From assembly GCA_036489495.1 (NCBI GenBank), contig DASXFR010000124.1, positions 1 to 21,370 of the forward strand: a stretch of DNA of 21,370 bases, given 5' to 3'. The translations under genes were made by a program, and so were the position numbers. This stretch comes from DASZIT01 sp036489495 (GTDB lineage Bacteria > Actinomycetota > Acidimicrobiia > Acidimicrobiales > RAAP-2). The number at the start of each line of letters is the position of its first letter. Position 1 is the stretch's first letter. Below, in pieces: positions 13,900-21,370 of the stretch. The notes below the pieces were generated by a model. It did no database searches. It saw only the letters and a program-made list of their open reading frames with translations, and was not told where the DNA came from.

Positions 13900-15693
13900 A
13901 TGGCCAAGGACCAGGACGAGCTCTACGGCCTGACCATTCGGGGGACCGATCGGGTGATGCCGTTCATCAACCCTTACCGGACCCACGGCGAGCTCAGCGA
14001 GGTCGAGCAGCAGAAGCTGGACCGCCCGCCGCTCGACGTCGTCGACTCCATCATCAACGTCTATTCCAAAGAGGGCCCGTCGGCCATCGCCAGGATTCCC
14101 GGTGAGATGGAACGGATGAAGTGGGCGGGGATCTACCCGCAGAAACAGGGCGGCGACGCCTTCATGATGCGGGTCAAGGTCCCCGGCGGCCACCTGACCG
14201 CCGCCCAGTTCCGGGAGCTCGGGGTGGTGGCCGACGCCTTCGGCGAGGGGCCCGACGGCACCGAGAGCCGGGTGTTCGGCTCCAAGTACGCCGACCTCAC
14301 CACCCGGCAGTCGGTGCAGATCCACTGGATCCGCATCGAGGACATCCCCCGCATCTGGCGCCGGTTCGCCCAGGTCGGGCTCACCACCATCCAGGGCTGC
14401 GGGGACGGGGCCCGCAACGTGCTCTGCTGCCCGGTCTCCGGGGTCGATGCCGACGAGGCGTTCGACGCCTATCCGGTGGTCAAGCAGGTCTCCGCCTTCT
14501 TCACCGGCAACCGCGACTACGCCAACCTCCCCCGCAAGTTCAAGATCTCCATCACCGGTTGCCTGGAGGACTGTGCCCAGGCCGACATCAACGACATCGG
14601 GCTGTGGCCGGCCCGGGCCGACGACGGGACGCTGGGGTTCAACCTGCTGGCCGGTGGCGGGCTCTCCGACGGGGAGCGGATGGCCTCGGATCTCGACGTG
14701 TTCGTGCGCCAGGACCAGGCCCTGGAGGTCTGCCGGGCCATCGCCCAGACCTTCGGGGAACTGGGCAACCGTGAGAACCGCGGCCTGGCCCGGATGCGCT
14801 ACCTGGTGCAGGAACTGGGTCCGGAGGGATTCCGGGCCGAGGTGGCGGCCCGGGCCGACTTCGAGCTGGTCCCGGCCGGCGAGTCGCTCACCCGCCGGTA
14901 CCGCGGTGATCACATCGGGGTCCACCCCCAGAAGGAGGACGGGCTGTTCTACGTCGGGTGCTCGGTCCCGGTCGGGAGGATGAACGGCCCGGAGATGGTA
15001 GAGGTGGCCCGGTTGGCCGAGACCTACGGGGATGGCACCGTGCGGATCGCCACCGACCAGAACTTCACCCTCACCGGGGTCCCCGGCGACAAGGTCGAAC
15101 AGCTGCTGGCCGAGGACATCTTGGCCAAGTACTCGCCGTACCCGGGCCCGTTCTCCCGGGGGGTGGTGGCCTGCACCGGCACCGAGTTCTGCCGCTATGC
15201 CATCGTCGAGACCAAGGAGCGGGCGGTGAAGTGGGCCCGCTTCCTGGATGCGGAGCTGGCTGGGGAACCGGTCGGTGCCGCCCCGACGCCCAACGGGTGG
15301 TCCGGCCCCCGGGAGGACGCCGGGGTCATCCGCATGCACTTCTCCGGCTGCTCGGCCAGCTGCGCCCAGCCCCAGATCGCCGACATCGGGTTCCGGGGGG
15401 CGGTGACCCACGTGGGGACCCACCTGGCCGAAGCCGTCGACATCGGCCTCGGGGGTTCGCTGGGGGCCGCCCCCGGATTCATCGACTGGGTGGAGGGCTC
15501 CCGGCCGGTCAACGACGTGCCTGATGCCCTGCTCCGCATCGTCCGGCGCTACCAGTCCGAGCGTCGCCCCGACGAGCCGTTCTACAATTGGGCCCGGCGG
15601 GTCCCCAACGACGACCTCCGGGTCACCCTGGGCGAAGCCGGGACGGGAACCCCCGTCATGTTGACGACCAAACCGGAAGCGCGGGCCAGATGA
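13900..15693 (+). CDS. Siroheme [4Fe-4S] sulfite reductase (NirA/Sir family)
   Basis: Predicted to reduce sulfite to sulfide by six electrons. The 597-residue product has the two-fold repeat layout of assimilatory siroheme reductases. The N-terminal half carries 'FMMRVKVPGGHLTAAQ', 'TTRQSVQIHWIRIEDIP' and 'GLTTIQGCGDGARNV'. The C-terminal half carries the cluster motifs 'ACTGTEFCRYA' (Cys425, Cys431) and 'SGCSASCAQPQIADIG' (Cys484, Cys488). The same family includes nitrite reductases. Placement after cysH, with cysDN and siroheme synthesis divergent, favours sulfite. M. tuberculosis NirA is a sulfite reductase similarly linked to cysH. The ATG is 1 bp after the cysH stop, and the stop overlaps the next gene's ATG. 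Its usual donor would be ferredoxin, but the adjacent FrhB-type protein suggests another donor. Confidence 0.9.
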   Translation: MAKDQDELYGLTIRGTDRVMPFINPYRTHGELSEVEQQKLDRPPLDVVDSIINVYSKEGPSAIARIPGEMERMKWAGIYPQKQGGDAFMMRVKVPGGHLTAAQFRELGVVADAFGEGPDGTESRVFGSKYADLTTRQSVQIHWIRIEDIPRIWRRFAQVGLTTIQGCGDGARNVLCCPVSGVDADEAFDAYPVVKQVSAFFTGNRDYANLPRKFKISITGCLEDCAQADINDIGLWPARADDGTLGFNLLAGGGLSDGERMASDLDVFVRQDQALEVCRAIAQTFGELGNRENRGLARMRYLVQELGPEGFRAEVAARADFELVPAGESLTRRYRGDHIGVHPQKEDGLFYVGCSVPVGRMNGPEMVEVARLAETYGDGTVRIATDQNFTLTGVPGDKVEQLLAEDILAKYSPYPGPFSRGVVACTGTEFCRYAIVETKERAVKWARFLDAELAGEPVGAAPTPNGWSGPREDAGVIRMHFSGCSASCAQPQIADIGFRGAVTHVGTHLAEAVDIGLGGSLGAAPGFIDWVEGSRPVNDVPDALLRIVRRYQSERRPDEPFYNWARRVPNDDLRVTLGEAGTGTPVMLTTKPEARAR

Positions 15694-16955
15694 ACGGGTA
15701 TCGAATCCGCGACCAGATCAACGGGATCGCCGAGCCCCCGGGGAAGACCTGGTTCTGGGAGCTGGAGGCCGGGGTCATCGAGGCCGACCGGTGCATCCAG
15801 TGCGGGACCTGCGTGGCCGTCTGCCCGTCGAACTCGATCGGCATCGGCGAGGACACCTTCTTGCCCGAGCTGGTCAAGATGTGCACCGGCTGCTCGCTGT
15901 GCTGGGACTTCTGCCCGCGGGGCGGGCTCCGCTACGAATCCGCCTGGCCGCCGTCGACCCCGATGGCCGACGAGTCCCCGGTCAACTTCGTGGAGCGGCC
16001 CGACGCCGCCGATCCCTACTGGAAGATCACCGGCGGGCCCCCGGGCGACGGCCTCGGCGCGGTGCTGGAGTCCTACGCCGCCCGGGCCGGCAGCCGTTCC
16101 GACTTCGTCCAGGACGGCGGGGTGGTCACCGCCCTGCTGCTGGGGGCGATGGCCGGCGGGGAGATCGACGGTGCCCTGGTGACCAAGCCCAGCGCCGACC
16201 CCGAAGAGCCATGGAAGGGGGTGTCCCATCTGGCCACCACGGCCAAGGAGATCGTCGACGCCGCCGGCAGTTACTACAACCAGACCATGGCTCTGGCCGA
16301 GCTCGACCTCTCCACGTACGACCTCCCTCGCAACCCCCGGATCGCGGTGGTCGGGACCCCGTGCGAGATCCAGGGGATCCGGGCCATGCAGTCGCGCCGG
16401 TGGGAGTCGGGCGTGCACCGGGTCGACGCGGTGGTCCTGACCATCGCTCTCCTCTGCACCAAGAGCTTCGACTACCAGGGGCTGATGCTGCGGCTGCTGC
16501 GCGACGACCGGGGCATCGACATCGACCGGGTCAGCAAGGTCGACGTGATCCACGGCCGGATGATCGTGGAGTACCGCGACGGTGAAGTCGCGGTGGACGA
16601 GCCGGTGAAGAATTTCCACGGCGCCGCCCTCAAGGGTTGTGACGAGTGCGCCGACTTCCTGGGCCGGGGCGCGGATCTGTCGGTGGGAAGCGTCGGGGCG
16701 ATCGAGGGTTGGAGCAGCCTGCTGGTGCGGACCGAGCGGGGCCGGATGGCGGTGGACAACGCCCGGGGCCGGCTCGACCTCCGGGATCTCGACAATCCCG
16801 ACGCCCTGCTGAAGCTGGACGCCTTCGACAAGCGGATCGCCTTCAAGAGCCTGCAGCGGAAGTTCGATCCCGACGCGCCGTTGTTCATCGACTACGAGGA
16901 GCACCTGGCCAACTACAGCGGCACCGACCGGGCCCCGGTCGAAATCGATCGGTGA
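15690..16955 (+). CDS. FrhB-family F420-type flavoprotein with 2x[4Fe-4S] ferredoxin domain, coupled to sulfite reductase
   Basis: The 421-residue product starts with two ferredoxin motifs: Cys35, 38, 41, 45 and Cys65, 68, 71, 75, each CxxCxxCxxxCP. The FrhB/FdhB N-terminal domain follows ('QDGGVVTALLLGAMAGGEID', 'YYNQTMALAEL'), then the C-terminal domain with 'VVGTPCEIQGIRAM' (Cys225), 'LLCTKSF' (Cys256) and 'KGCDECADFLGRGADLSVGS' (Cys317, Cys320). Those four cysteines are the likely ligands of a third cluster. Family members bind FAD and oxidise or reduce coenzyme F420. The family also includes plant and cyanobacterial reductases that use ferredoxin instead. The ATG overlaps the sulfite reductase stop (ATGA), so the two are co-translated. 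I infer that it passes electrons from F420H2, or between F420 and ferredoxin, to the siroheme reductase. Family assignment is firm; the partner and donor are inference. Confidence 0.87.
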   Translation: MNGYRIRDQINGIAEPPGKTWFWELEAGVIEADRCIQCGTCVAVCPSNSIGIGEDTFLPELVKMCTGCSLCWDFCPRGGLRYESAWPPSTPMADESPVNFVERPDAADPYWKITGGPPGDGLGAVLESYAARAGSRSDFVQDGGVVTALLLGAMAGGEIDGALVTKPSADPEEPWKGVSHLATTAKEIVDAAGSYYNQTMALAELDLSTYDLPRNPRIAVVGTPCEIQGIRAMQSRRWESGVHRVDAVVLTIALLCTKSFDYQGLMLRLLRDDRGIDIDRVSKVDVIHGRMIVEYRDGEVAVDEPVKNFHGAALKGCDECADFLGRGADLSVGSVGAIEGWSSLLVRTERGRMAVDNARGRLDLRDLDNPDALLKLDAFDKRIAFKSLQRKFDPDAPLFIDYEEHLANYSGTDRAPVEIDR

Positions 16956-17021
16956 CCCGCGATCACAGAAAATGTCATCCGCTCGCAACCAACCGGCCGG
17001 GCGGGCCGGGGGCGATGTGGA

Positions 17022-17027
17022 TAAGGT
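17022..17027 (+). promoter_or_regulatory. Predicted -10 box for the unknown gene at 17035 (leaderless)
   Basis: TAAGGT (TANNNT) ends 7 bases before ATG 17035, with no Shine-Dalgarno between. It lies in the 79-bp gap after the FrhB-type gene, implying a separate transcript. Confidence 0.4.
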
Positions 17028-17034
17028 GATGTCG

Positions 17035-17403
17035 ATGACGATCGTCGAGTTAGCGGGGGGCGCTCGATTGGCTCTGCCGGAAGAGCCGGTCGAACTGAAG
17101 GCCGGTCTGCGGGATGCACTGCTCGACGGCCAGGATTGGCGCGACGGCCTGAGCGACGACATCTGCATCGGGGTGTGGCTGTGGGGTGAGTGGCAGCCGA
17201 CCCTGGAGCCGGCCGGGTTCACCCGGGACCAGTTCGTGGACGTGGTCACCGACAACCGTCGCGAGCTGTGGCTGTGGTTGATCGGCGATCGGATCTGGGC
17301 CCAGTTCATCTCCGGCCTGGCCGGGCGGGTGGCCCGCCGGGTACCGGCGTTGGTGTTGGAGGAACTGCCGGCCACCCCCAACGAGACTCCCACCGATCAG
17401 TAG
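17035..17403 (+). CDS. Conserved-looking hypothetical protein, 122 residues
   Basis: I do not recognise this family. The protein is soluble, acidic and rich in Trp. It has 'GGARLALPEEPVELKAGLRD', 'DDICIGVWLWGEWQP', 'TDNRRELWLWLIGDRIWA' and a C-terminal amphipathic Arg-rich segment 'GLAGRVARRVPALVLEEL'. The tryptophan-rich central region could form a compact helical domain or bind a hydrophobic ligand. Coding is supported by high third-position GC and by a start placed 7 bases after a TANNNT box. ATG 17029 and GTG 17026 are nearby alternatives. It sits between the sulfite reduction operon and an EthD-like gene 30 bp downstream, and may be co-transcribed with the latter. No cysteine-based redox motif is present (a single Cys in 'DICIGV'). 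Confidence 0.68.
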   Translation: MTIVELAGGARLALPEEPVELKAGLRDALLDGQDWRDGLSDDICIGVWLWGEWQPTLEPAGFTRDQFVDVVTDNRRELWLWLIGDRIWAQFISGLAGRVARRVPALVLEELPATPNETPTDQ

Positions 17404-17433
17404 CCTGACCGGCCGGACACCGGGGGAGCCGCG

Positions 17434-18165
17434 ATGGAGAAGCTGATCTACCTGCTGTGGGATGGCGGCGCCCCGGAGTCGGGGGACCAGCTGCGGTCCC
17501 GGTTGCTGAAGGAGACCGCTGGCCGCCTGTTGGACAGCGGGGTCCGGGGGTTGGGGATCAACGTCCACGACGCCGCGGCGGCCCAGGCGCCGTCTCCCGC
17601 CCCGGCGCCGGACGGGGAAGCGGCCCACGTGGCCGAGGTGTCGGTGTGGGTCGACTGCTACGAGCGACGGGCCGGAGTGGATGTCGCCCTCGACGACCTC
17701 GGGCTGCCGTCGGCCGGCTACCTGGTGGTCGAATCCCTCTATGACGATTACGGCACCACCCCCCACGCCGGGCGGCGGGACTGGGCGGACGGCGAGCGGT
17801 CGCCCGGGGTGTTGACGGTGGCCCTCATCCACCGGCCGGCCGGAGTGGCCTACACCGAATGGATCCGTCGGTGGCACGGAACCCAGTCGCCGGTCTCGGG
17901 CGAGCTGCAGCCGCGCACCCGCTATGTCCGCAACGAAGTCGTCCGTCCGTTGACCGAGGATGCCCCGGACATCGACGGCATCGTCGAGGAGGGTTGGCCG
18001 TCGGCCGGCCATGTCGCCGACCCGATGCTGTTCTTCAACGCCGCGACGTCCGAAGAGATGACCGCCAACATCTCCCGGATGATCGAGAGCGTCACCGCCT
18101 GTCTCGACCTGGATCGGCTCCGCAGCTCCACCATGAGCGAGTACCTGGTCAAGTCGCTGAGCTAA
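17434..18165 (+). CDS. EthD-like dimeric alpha/beta-barrel protein
   Basis: The 243-residue product has a C-terminal half resembling EthD and other dimeric ferredoxin-like-barrel proteins: 'VLTVALIHRPAGVAYTEWIRRWHGTQSPV', cut here at residues about 126-154, followed by 'RTRYVRNEVVRPLT' and 'DGIVEEGWPSAGHV'. The N-terminal half ('MEKLIYLLWDGG' and 'VAEVSVWVDCYERR') looks like a second, more diverged copy of the same fold. A proline/alanine-rich linker lies at about residues 47-64. EthD proteins have poorly defined roles, often in degradation of ethers, lipids or polyketides, so no reaction is proposed. A strong Shine-Dalgarno, GGGGGAG, precedes the ATG, as for an internal operon gene, and the preceding small gene ends 30 bp upstream. 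Confidence 0.75.
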   Translation: MEKLIYLLWDGGAPESGDQLRSRLLKETAGRLLDSGVRGLGINVHDAAAAQAPSPAPAPDGEAAHVAEVSVWVDCYERRAGVDVALDDLGLPSAGYLVVESLYDDYGTTPHAGRRDWADGERSPGVLTVALIHRPAGVAYTEWIRRWHGTQSPVSGELQPRTRYVRNEVVRPLTEDAPDIDGIVEEGWPSAGHVADPMLFFNAATSEEMTANISRMIESVTACLDLDRLRSSTMSEYLVKSLS

Positions 18166-18174
18166 GGCATCAGT

Positions 18175-18180
18175 TATATT
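18175..18180 (+). promoter_or_regulatory. Predicted -10 box for the lipoprotein gene
   Basis: TATATT, near-consensus, lies in the 43-bp gap after the EthD-like gene. It would give a leader of about 20 bases containing GGGGGA before the GTG at 18209. No clear -35. Confidence 0.4.
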
Positions 18181-18208
18181 TCGGCGAGGCCCGAGGAACG
18201 GGGGAATC

Positions 18209-19498
18209 GTGCTGAGAGGGATAGCGGCCCAGAAATCCCGGTGGGTCCGGCGCCTAATGGTGACGGTTTCGATGGTCAGCGTGGCGGCGCTGCTGATGTC
18301 CGGGTGCTCGTCGGGTGGGACGACCTCCTCGACCACCACCGCGCCGTCGTCCCCCCAGGCGTCGGCGATCGCCACCATCGTCCGGCAGGCGATGGCGACC
18401 TATCAGCTCCGGGCCGTCATCGTCCGGGTCACCCAGGGCAACAAGGTGCTCAGCACCCAGGCCTTCGGCACTTCGCAGGACGGAGTGCCGGCGACGGTGG
18501 ACATGCATTTCCGCAACGGCGCGGTCGCCTTCGCCTACGTCAGCACGCTGCTCATGGAGTACGTCGATCAGCACAAGGTCACCCTCGACGAGACCATCGA
18601 CCATTGGCTCCCCAACCTGCCGGAGTCCAATGTGGTCACGCTCAGGATGCTGACCAATCAAACCACCGGGTATCCCGACTTCGAGACGGACCCGGGCTTT
18701 GGGGCGGCCTACATCAACAACCCCTTCCAAATCATCACCTACCAGCAGCGGCTGGCCTATGCGTTCGACCGACCGGTGCAGTTCGCCCCGGGGACGAATT
18801 GGAGCTACGCCCACACCAACTTCATGATTCTGGGCCAGATACTCTCGATGATCGGCAAGGCGCCGCTTGACACCCTCCTCCAGCGCGATGTACTCGGCCC
18901 GATGGGTCTAACCCAGACCGCCGCCTACACCACCTCCTACATCCCGAGCCCGGTGCTGCACTCGTACGATTCCGAGCGCCGGATGGCCCTCGGGATCCCG
19001 TCGCCGACCCCGTTCTACGAGGAGTCGACGTACTGGAACGCGGCCTGGGGGACGCCCGATGGAGCCGCCGAGACCACCAACATCTTTGATCTGGCCACCA
19101 CCGCGGTGGCGGTCGGCACTGGCAAGCTGCTGTCGGCCTCCAGCTATCACGCCATGACCGATTCGAAGCTGATCGGCTTCGGTCAGAAGCAAGCCGCCTG
19201 CGAGCCATCGTGCTTCACCCAGGTGAACGGCTACAACTACGGCCTCGGGATCGTCCGCTCCGGACCCTGGATCCTGCAGAACCCGCTGCTCAGCGGCTAC
19301 AGCGCCACCGAGGCCTACCTGCCCTCGCAGAAGATCTCCATCTCGGTGGCGACGACGTTCTTGCCCGGGGCGTTCGACTGCCAGGGCAACTACTCCAACT
19401 CGAGCGACACCCTCTTCCGGCTGATCGGCGACTACGTTGCACCGACCAATGCCCCGCCAAAGCCCCCCAATACCACCCCGCCCACCGGGTGTCACTGA
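18209..19498 (+). CDS. Beta-lactamase/DD-peptidase-fold lipoprotein lacking catalytic motifs (pseudoenzyme)
   Basis: The 429-residue protein begins with a basic N-terminus and hydrophobic segment ending in the lipobox M-S-G-Cys33, so it is predicted to be lipidated on the outer face of the membrane. After a Ser/Thr-rich linker, residues about 50-400 follow the serine beta-lactamase (class C/EstB) fold: 'DMHFRNGAVAFAYVSTLLMEYVD', here split at residue 112, then 'TLDETIDHWLPNLP', 'LRMLTNQTTGYPDF', 'FAPGTNWSYAHTNFMILGQIL', 'YGLGIV' and 'SGYSATEAYLP'. In active relatives the first block contains SxxK, the second YxN and the last HxG. Here these positions are Ala105/Phe108, Tyr200-Ala-His202 and Gln-Asn-Pro, so hydrolase activity is very unlikely. 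A Pro/Thr tail ends the protein. The GTG start has GGGGGA upstream. The reading frame is intact, arguing against a decaying pseudogene. Confidence 0.83.
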   Translation: MLRGIAAQKSRWVRRLMVTVSMVSVAALLMSGCSSGGTTSSTTTAPSSPQASAIATIVRQAMATYQLRAVIVRVTQGNKVLSTQAFGTSQDGVPATVDMHFRNGAVAFAYVSTLLMEYVDQHKVTLDETIDHWLPNLPESNVVTLRMLTNQTTGYPDFETDPGFGAAYINNPFQIITYQQRLAYAFDRPVQFAPGTNWSYAHTNFMILGQILSMIGKAPLDTLLQRDVLGPMGLTQTAAYTTSYIPSPVLHSYDSERRMALGIPSPTPFYEESTYWNAAWGTPDGAAETTNIFDLATTAVAVGTGKLLSASSYHAMTDSKLIGFGQKQAACEPSCFTQVNGYNYGLGIVRSGPWILQNPLLSGYSATEAYLPSQKISISVATTFLPGAFDCQGNYSNSSDTLFRLIGDYVAPTNAPPKPPNTTPPTGCH

Positions 19499-19645
19499 CC
19501 GACCCGCCTTGGCCGCACCCATGATCGCAGGATGGAGCTGAGTACGACGCGGAGTTGATCCGGGGACCCTCCACCGGAGTGGACATGCCTCGCATCCAAT
19601 CCGTTGGGCTGCCATCAGGCCGAATTCGGGATCAAATCGCTCGGG

Positions 19646-19651
19646 TAGGGT
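19646..19651 (+). promoter_or_regulatory. Predicted -10 box for ychF (leaderless)
   Basis: TAGGGT (TANNNT) is followed by exactly 6 bases (GCGCCA) and the ATG at 19658. No Shine-Dalgarno is present. It lies at the end of the 159-bp gap 19499-19657, which otherwise shows no gene or strong structure. Confidence 0.45.
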
Positions 19652-19657
19652 GCGCCA

Positions 19658-20743
<1,086 letters not shown>

Positions 20744-20795
20744 GGGCGGCGACGGCAGTGCACCCCGTGAGCATGCCGTTGGCGGCAGCCCGAGC

Positions 20796-20811
20796 CCGGT
20801 CTTCGGCCCGG
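20796..20811 (+). terminator. UUCG-loop hairpin downstream of ychF (possible terminator)
   Basis: CCGG-T-C-TTCG-G-C-CCGG can form a stem of five pairs with one T/C mismatch and a C(UUCG)G loop. It lies 52 bases after the ychF stop and just before the next promoter. It has no T-tract, so this is a weak call. Confidence 0.3.
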
Positions 20812-20822
20812 ATTCCTCCGGC

Positions 20823-20850
20823 TTGACATATACCGATATCGGAATATGAT
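20823..20850 (+). promoter_or_regulatory. Consensus promoter of the ArsR-family gene
   Basis: A perfect -35 TTGACA (20823-20828), a 16-bp spacer and -10 TATGAT (20845-20850) are followed by exactly 6 bases (TGCTCC) and the ATG at 20857. This is the only sigma70-like promoter in the window with both boxes near-perfect, and it implies a leaderless message. Confidence 0.75.
20827..20848. promoter_or_regulatory. 22-bp inverted repeat, probable ArsR-family operator
   Basis: Half sites CATATACCGAT and ATCGGAATATG are reverse complements at 10 of 11 positions, around the core CCGATATCGG. The repeat spans the promoter spacer and overlaps both the -35 and -10 boxes, so binding would block RNA polymerase. 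Autorepression by the adjacent ArsR-type protein is the natural inference. Confidence 0.7.
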
Positions 20851-20856
20851 TGCTCC

Positions 20857-21198
20857 ATGGCACGAGCCGCGACGACGTCGGACGTCTTCAACGCCATCGC
20901 CGAGCAGCAGCGCCGGGAGATCCTGGTGCTCCTGCGGGCGGGGGAGGGTCCGGTGACCGGGTTGGCCCAGGAGCTGGGGATGACCCAGCCGGGAGCGTCC
21001 AAACACCTGCGGGTGCTCCGGGAGGTCGGACTGGTGCGGGACCGCAAGGCAGGCAAGCAACGCCTGTACGGCCTGGATGCCCGTGGGCTGCGAACGGTTC
21101 ACGAATGGACCGGCGGGTTCGAGCGGTTCTGGACCGAGAGCTTCGACCGGCTGGACGAGTACGTGCAGGACCTCAAGCAGGCAAGACAGGGGGAGTAG
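20857..21198 (+). CDS. ArsR/SmtB-family winged-helix transcriptional repressor
   Basis: The 113-residue product has an ArsR-type winged helix: 'VFNAIAEQQRREILVLLRAG' (helices 1-2), 'VTGLAQELGMTQPGASKHL' as the helix-turn-helix (about 33-51), 'RVLREVGLVRDRKAGKQRLY' through the wing, then a C-terminal helix 'FERFWTESFDRLDEYVQDL'. No cysteine or histidine metal-binding box (such as CxC) is present, so metal sensing is unlikely. It resembles the metal-independent ArsR regulators paired with SRPBCC/AHSA1 proteins. It probably represses its own promoter through the 22-bp inverted repeat overlapping the -35 and -10. The downstream SRPBCC gene starts 3 bp after the stop with its own Shine-Dalgarno, indicating a two-gene operon. 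The inducer is unknown. Confidence 0.88.
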   Translation: MARAATTSDVFNAIAEQQRREILVLLRAGEGPVTGLAQELGMTQPGASKHLRVLREVGLVRDRKAGKQRLYGLDARGLRTVHEWTGGFERFWTESFDRLDEYVQDLKQARQGE

Positions 21199-21201
21199 CT
21201 G

Positions 21202-21370
21202 ATGAGCGCGACAGGACGAGAAGGGCCGGCGCGGTCGGCGCCGGCCGACCGGGAGATCGTGGTCTCCCGGGTCATCAGTGCCCCACGGGAGCTGGTGTTC
21301 GAGGCGTTCACCGAGGTGCGGCACCTGTCCCGGTGGTGGGGACCGGAGGGGTTCACCACCACCACGCGGG
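21202..21370 (+). CDS. SRPBCC/AHSA1-domain protein, N-terminal part (cut by window end)
   Basis: An ATG at 21202, preceded by GGGGGAG, opens a frame that runs to the window edge (56 codons seen). After a short Gly/Ala/Pro-rich start it reads 'REIVVSRVISAPRELVFEAF' and 'RHLSRWWGPEGFTTT'. This is the characteristic first strand, helix and 'WWGP.GF' motif of the AHSA1 branch of the START-like SRPBCC fold. Such proteins often bind small hydrophobic ligands and are commonly encoded with an ArsR-type repressor, as here. The ligand and function are unknown. Confidence 0.85.
   Translation, partial: MSATGREGPARSAPADREIVVSRVISAPRELVFEAFTEVRHLSRWWGPEGFTTTTR

Noticed and set aside
13900..15693. Annotation of the siroheme enzyme as nitrite reductase
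   Set aside because: The fold cannot separate the two, but cysH upstream, cysDN/cysG divergent and the absence of nitrate genes favour sulfite.
18209..19498. Active class C beta-lactamase or esterase
   Set aside because: The nucleophile Ser, the Lys and the downstream YxN and HxG motifs are all replaced.

Overview
This is about 21 kb of very GC-rich chromosomal DNA, densely packed with genes of actinobacterial type. The opening gene carries 42-residue 'MAASPDGGGYW.../GIFSFGDA' repeats, a repeat type I associate with Acidimicrobiia. GlpX, CysH and the siroheme reductase resemble mycobacterial homologues, and an F420-type (FrhB-family) flavoprotein is present. I therefore lean to class Acidimicrobiia; this is inference, and no rRNA or tRNA is present to settle it. 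I see no mobile element, CRISPR array, prophage or RNA gene.

Layout. (1) 1-9250, central metabolism and envelope. It starts with the end of a repeat protein (+), then convergent glpX (fructose-1,6-bisphosphatase, -), divergent murA (+) and a MeaB/ArgK GTPase (+). A tight trehalose/maltose and glycolysis run follows (treS, maltokinase, phosphofructokinase, all +), and galT (-) faces it. The phosphofructokinase has the Asp104/Lys124 signature of pyrophosphate-dependent enzymes. MurA has Asp in place of the catalytic Cys, the state linked to natural fosfomycin resistance. (2) 9429-9962, a small four-helix membrane protein (+). (3) 9986-16955, a complete-looking assimilatory sulfate reduction island built as two divergent operons. 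cysD-cysN-cysG(N-terminal type) run on -, and cysH-siroheme sulfite reductase-FrhB-family protein run on +. (4) 17035-19498, an unknown small protein, an EthD-like protein and a beta-lactamase-fold lipoprotein that has lost its catalytic motifs. (5) 19658-21370, ychF/OLA1, then an ArsR-family repressor and an SRPBCC/AHSA1 protein cut by the window end.

Sulfur pathway. CysDN would activate sulfate to APS, CysH would reduce APS to sulfite, and the siroheme enzyme would reduce sulfite to sulfide. The CysG N-terminal-type enzyme would supply siroheme. The unusual partner is the FrhB-family protein. It carries two N-terminal [4Fe-4S] ferredoxin motifs and its start overlaps the reductase stop. This is the same domain set that the N-terminal half of the methanogen F420-dependent sulfite reductase Fsr carries in one polypeptide. 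I propose a split, assimilatory, F420H2-linked sulfite reductase, and consider this the most interesting signal here. CysH lacks one of the four expected cluster cysteines (Thr197 instead).

Expression. Many first-in-transcript genes have a TANNNT-like -10 only 6-8 bases before the start codon and no Shine-Dalgarno, which implies leaderless mRNAs. Downstream genes in the same runs often have strong GGAG-type sites. The ArsR promoter is the clearest: TTGACA, 16 bp, TATGAT, 6 bp, ATG, with a 22-bp inverted repeat across the spacer.
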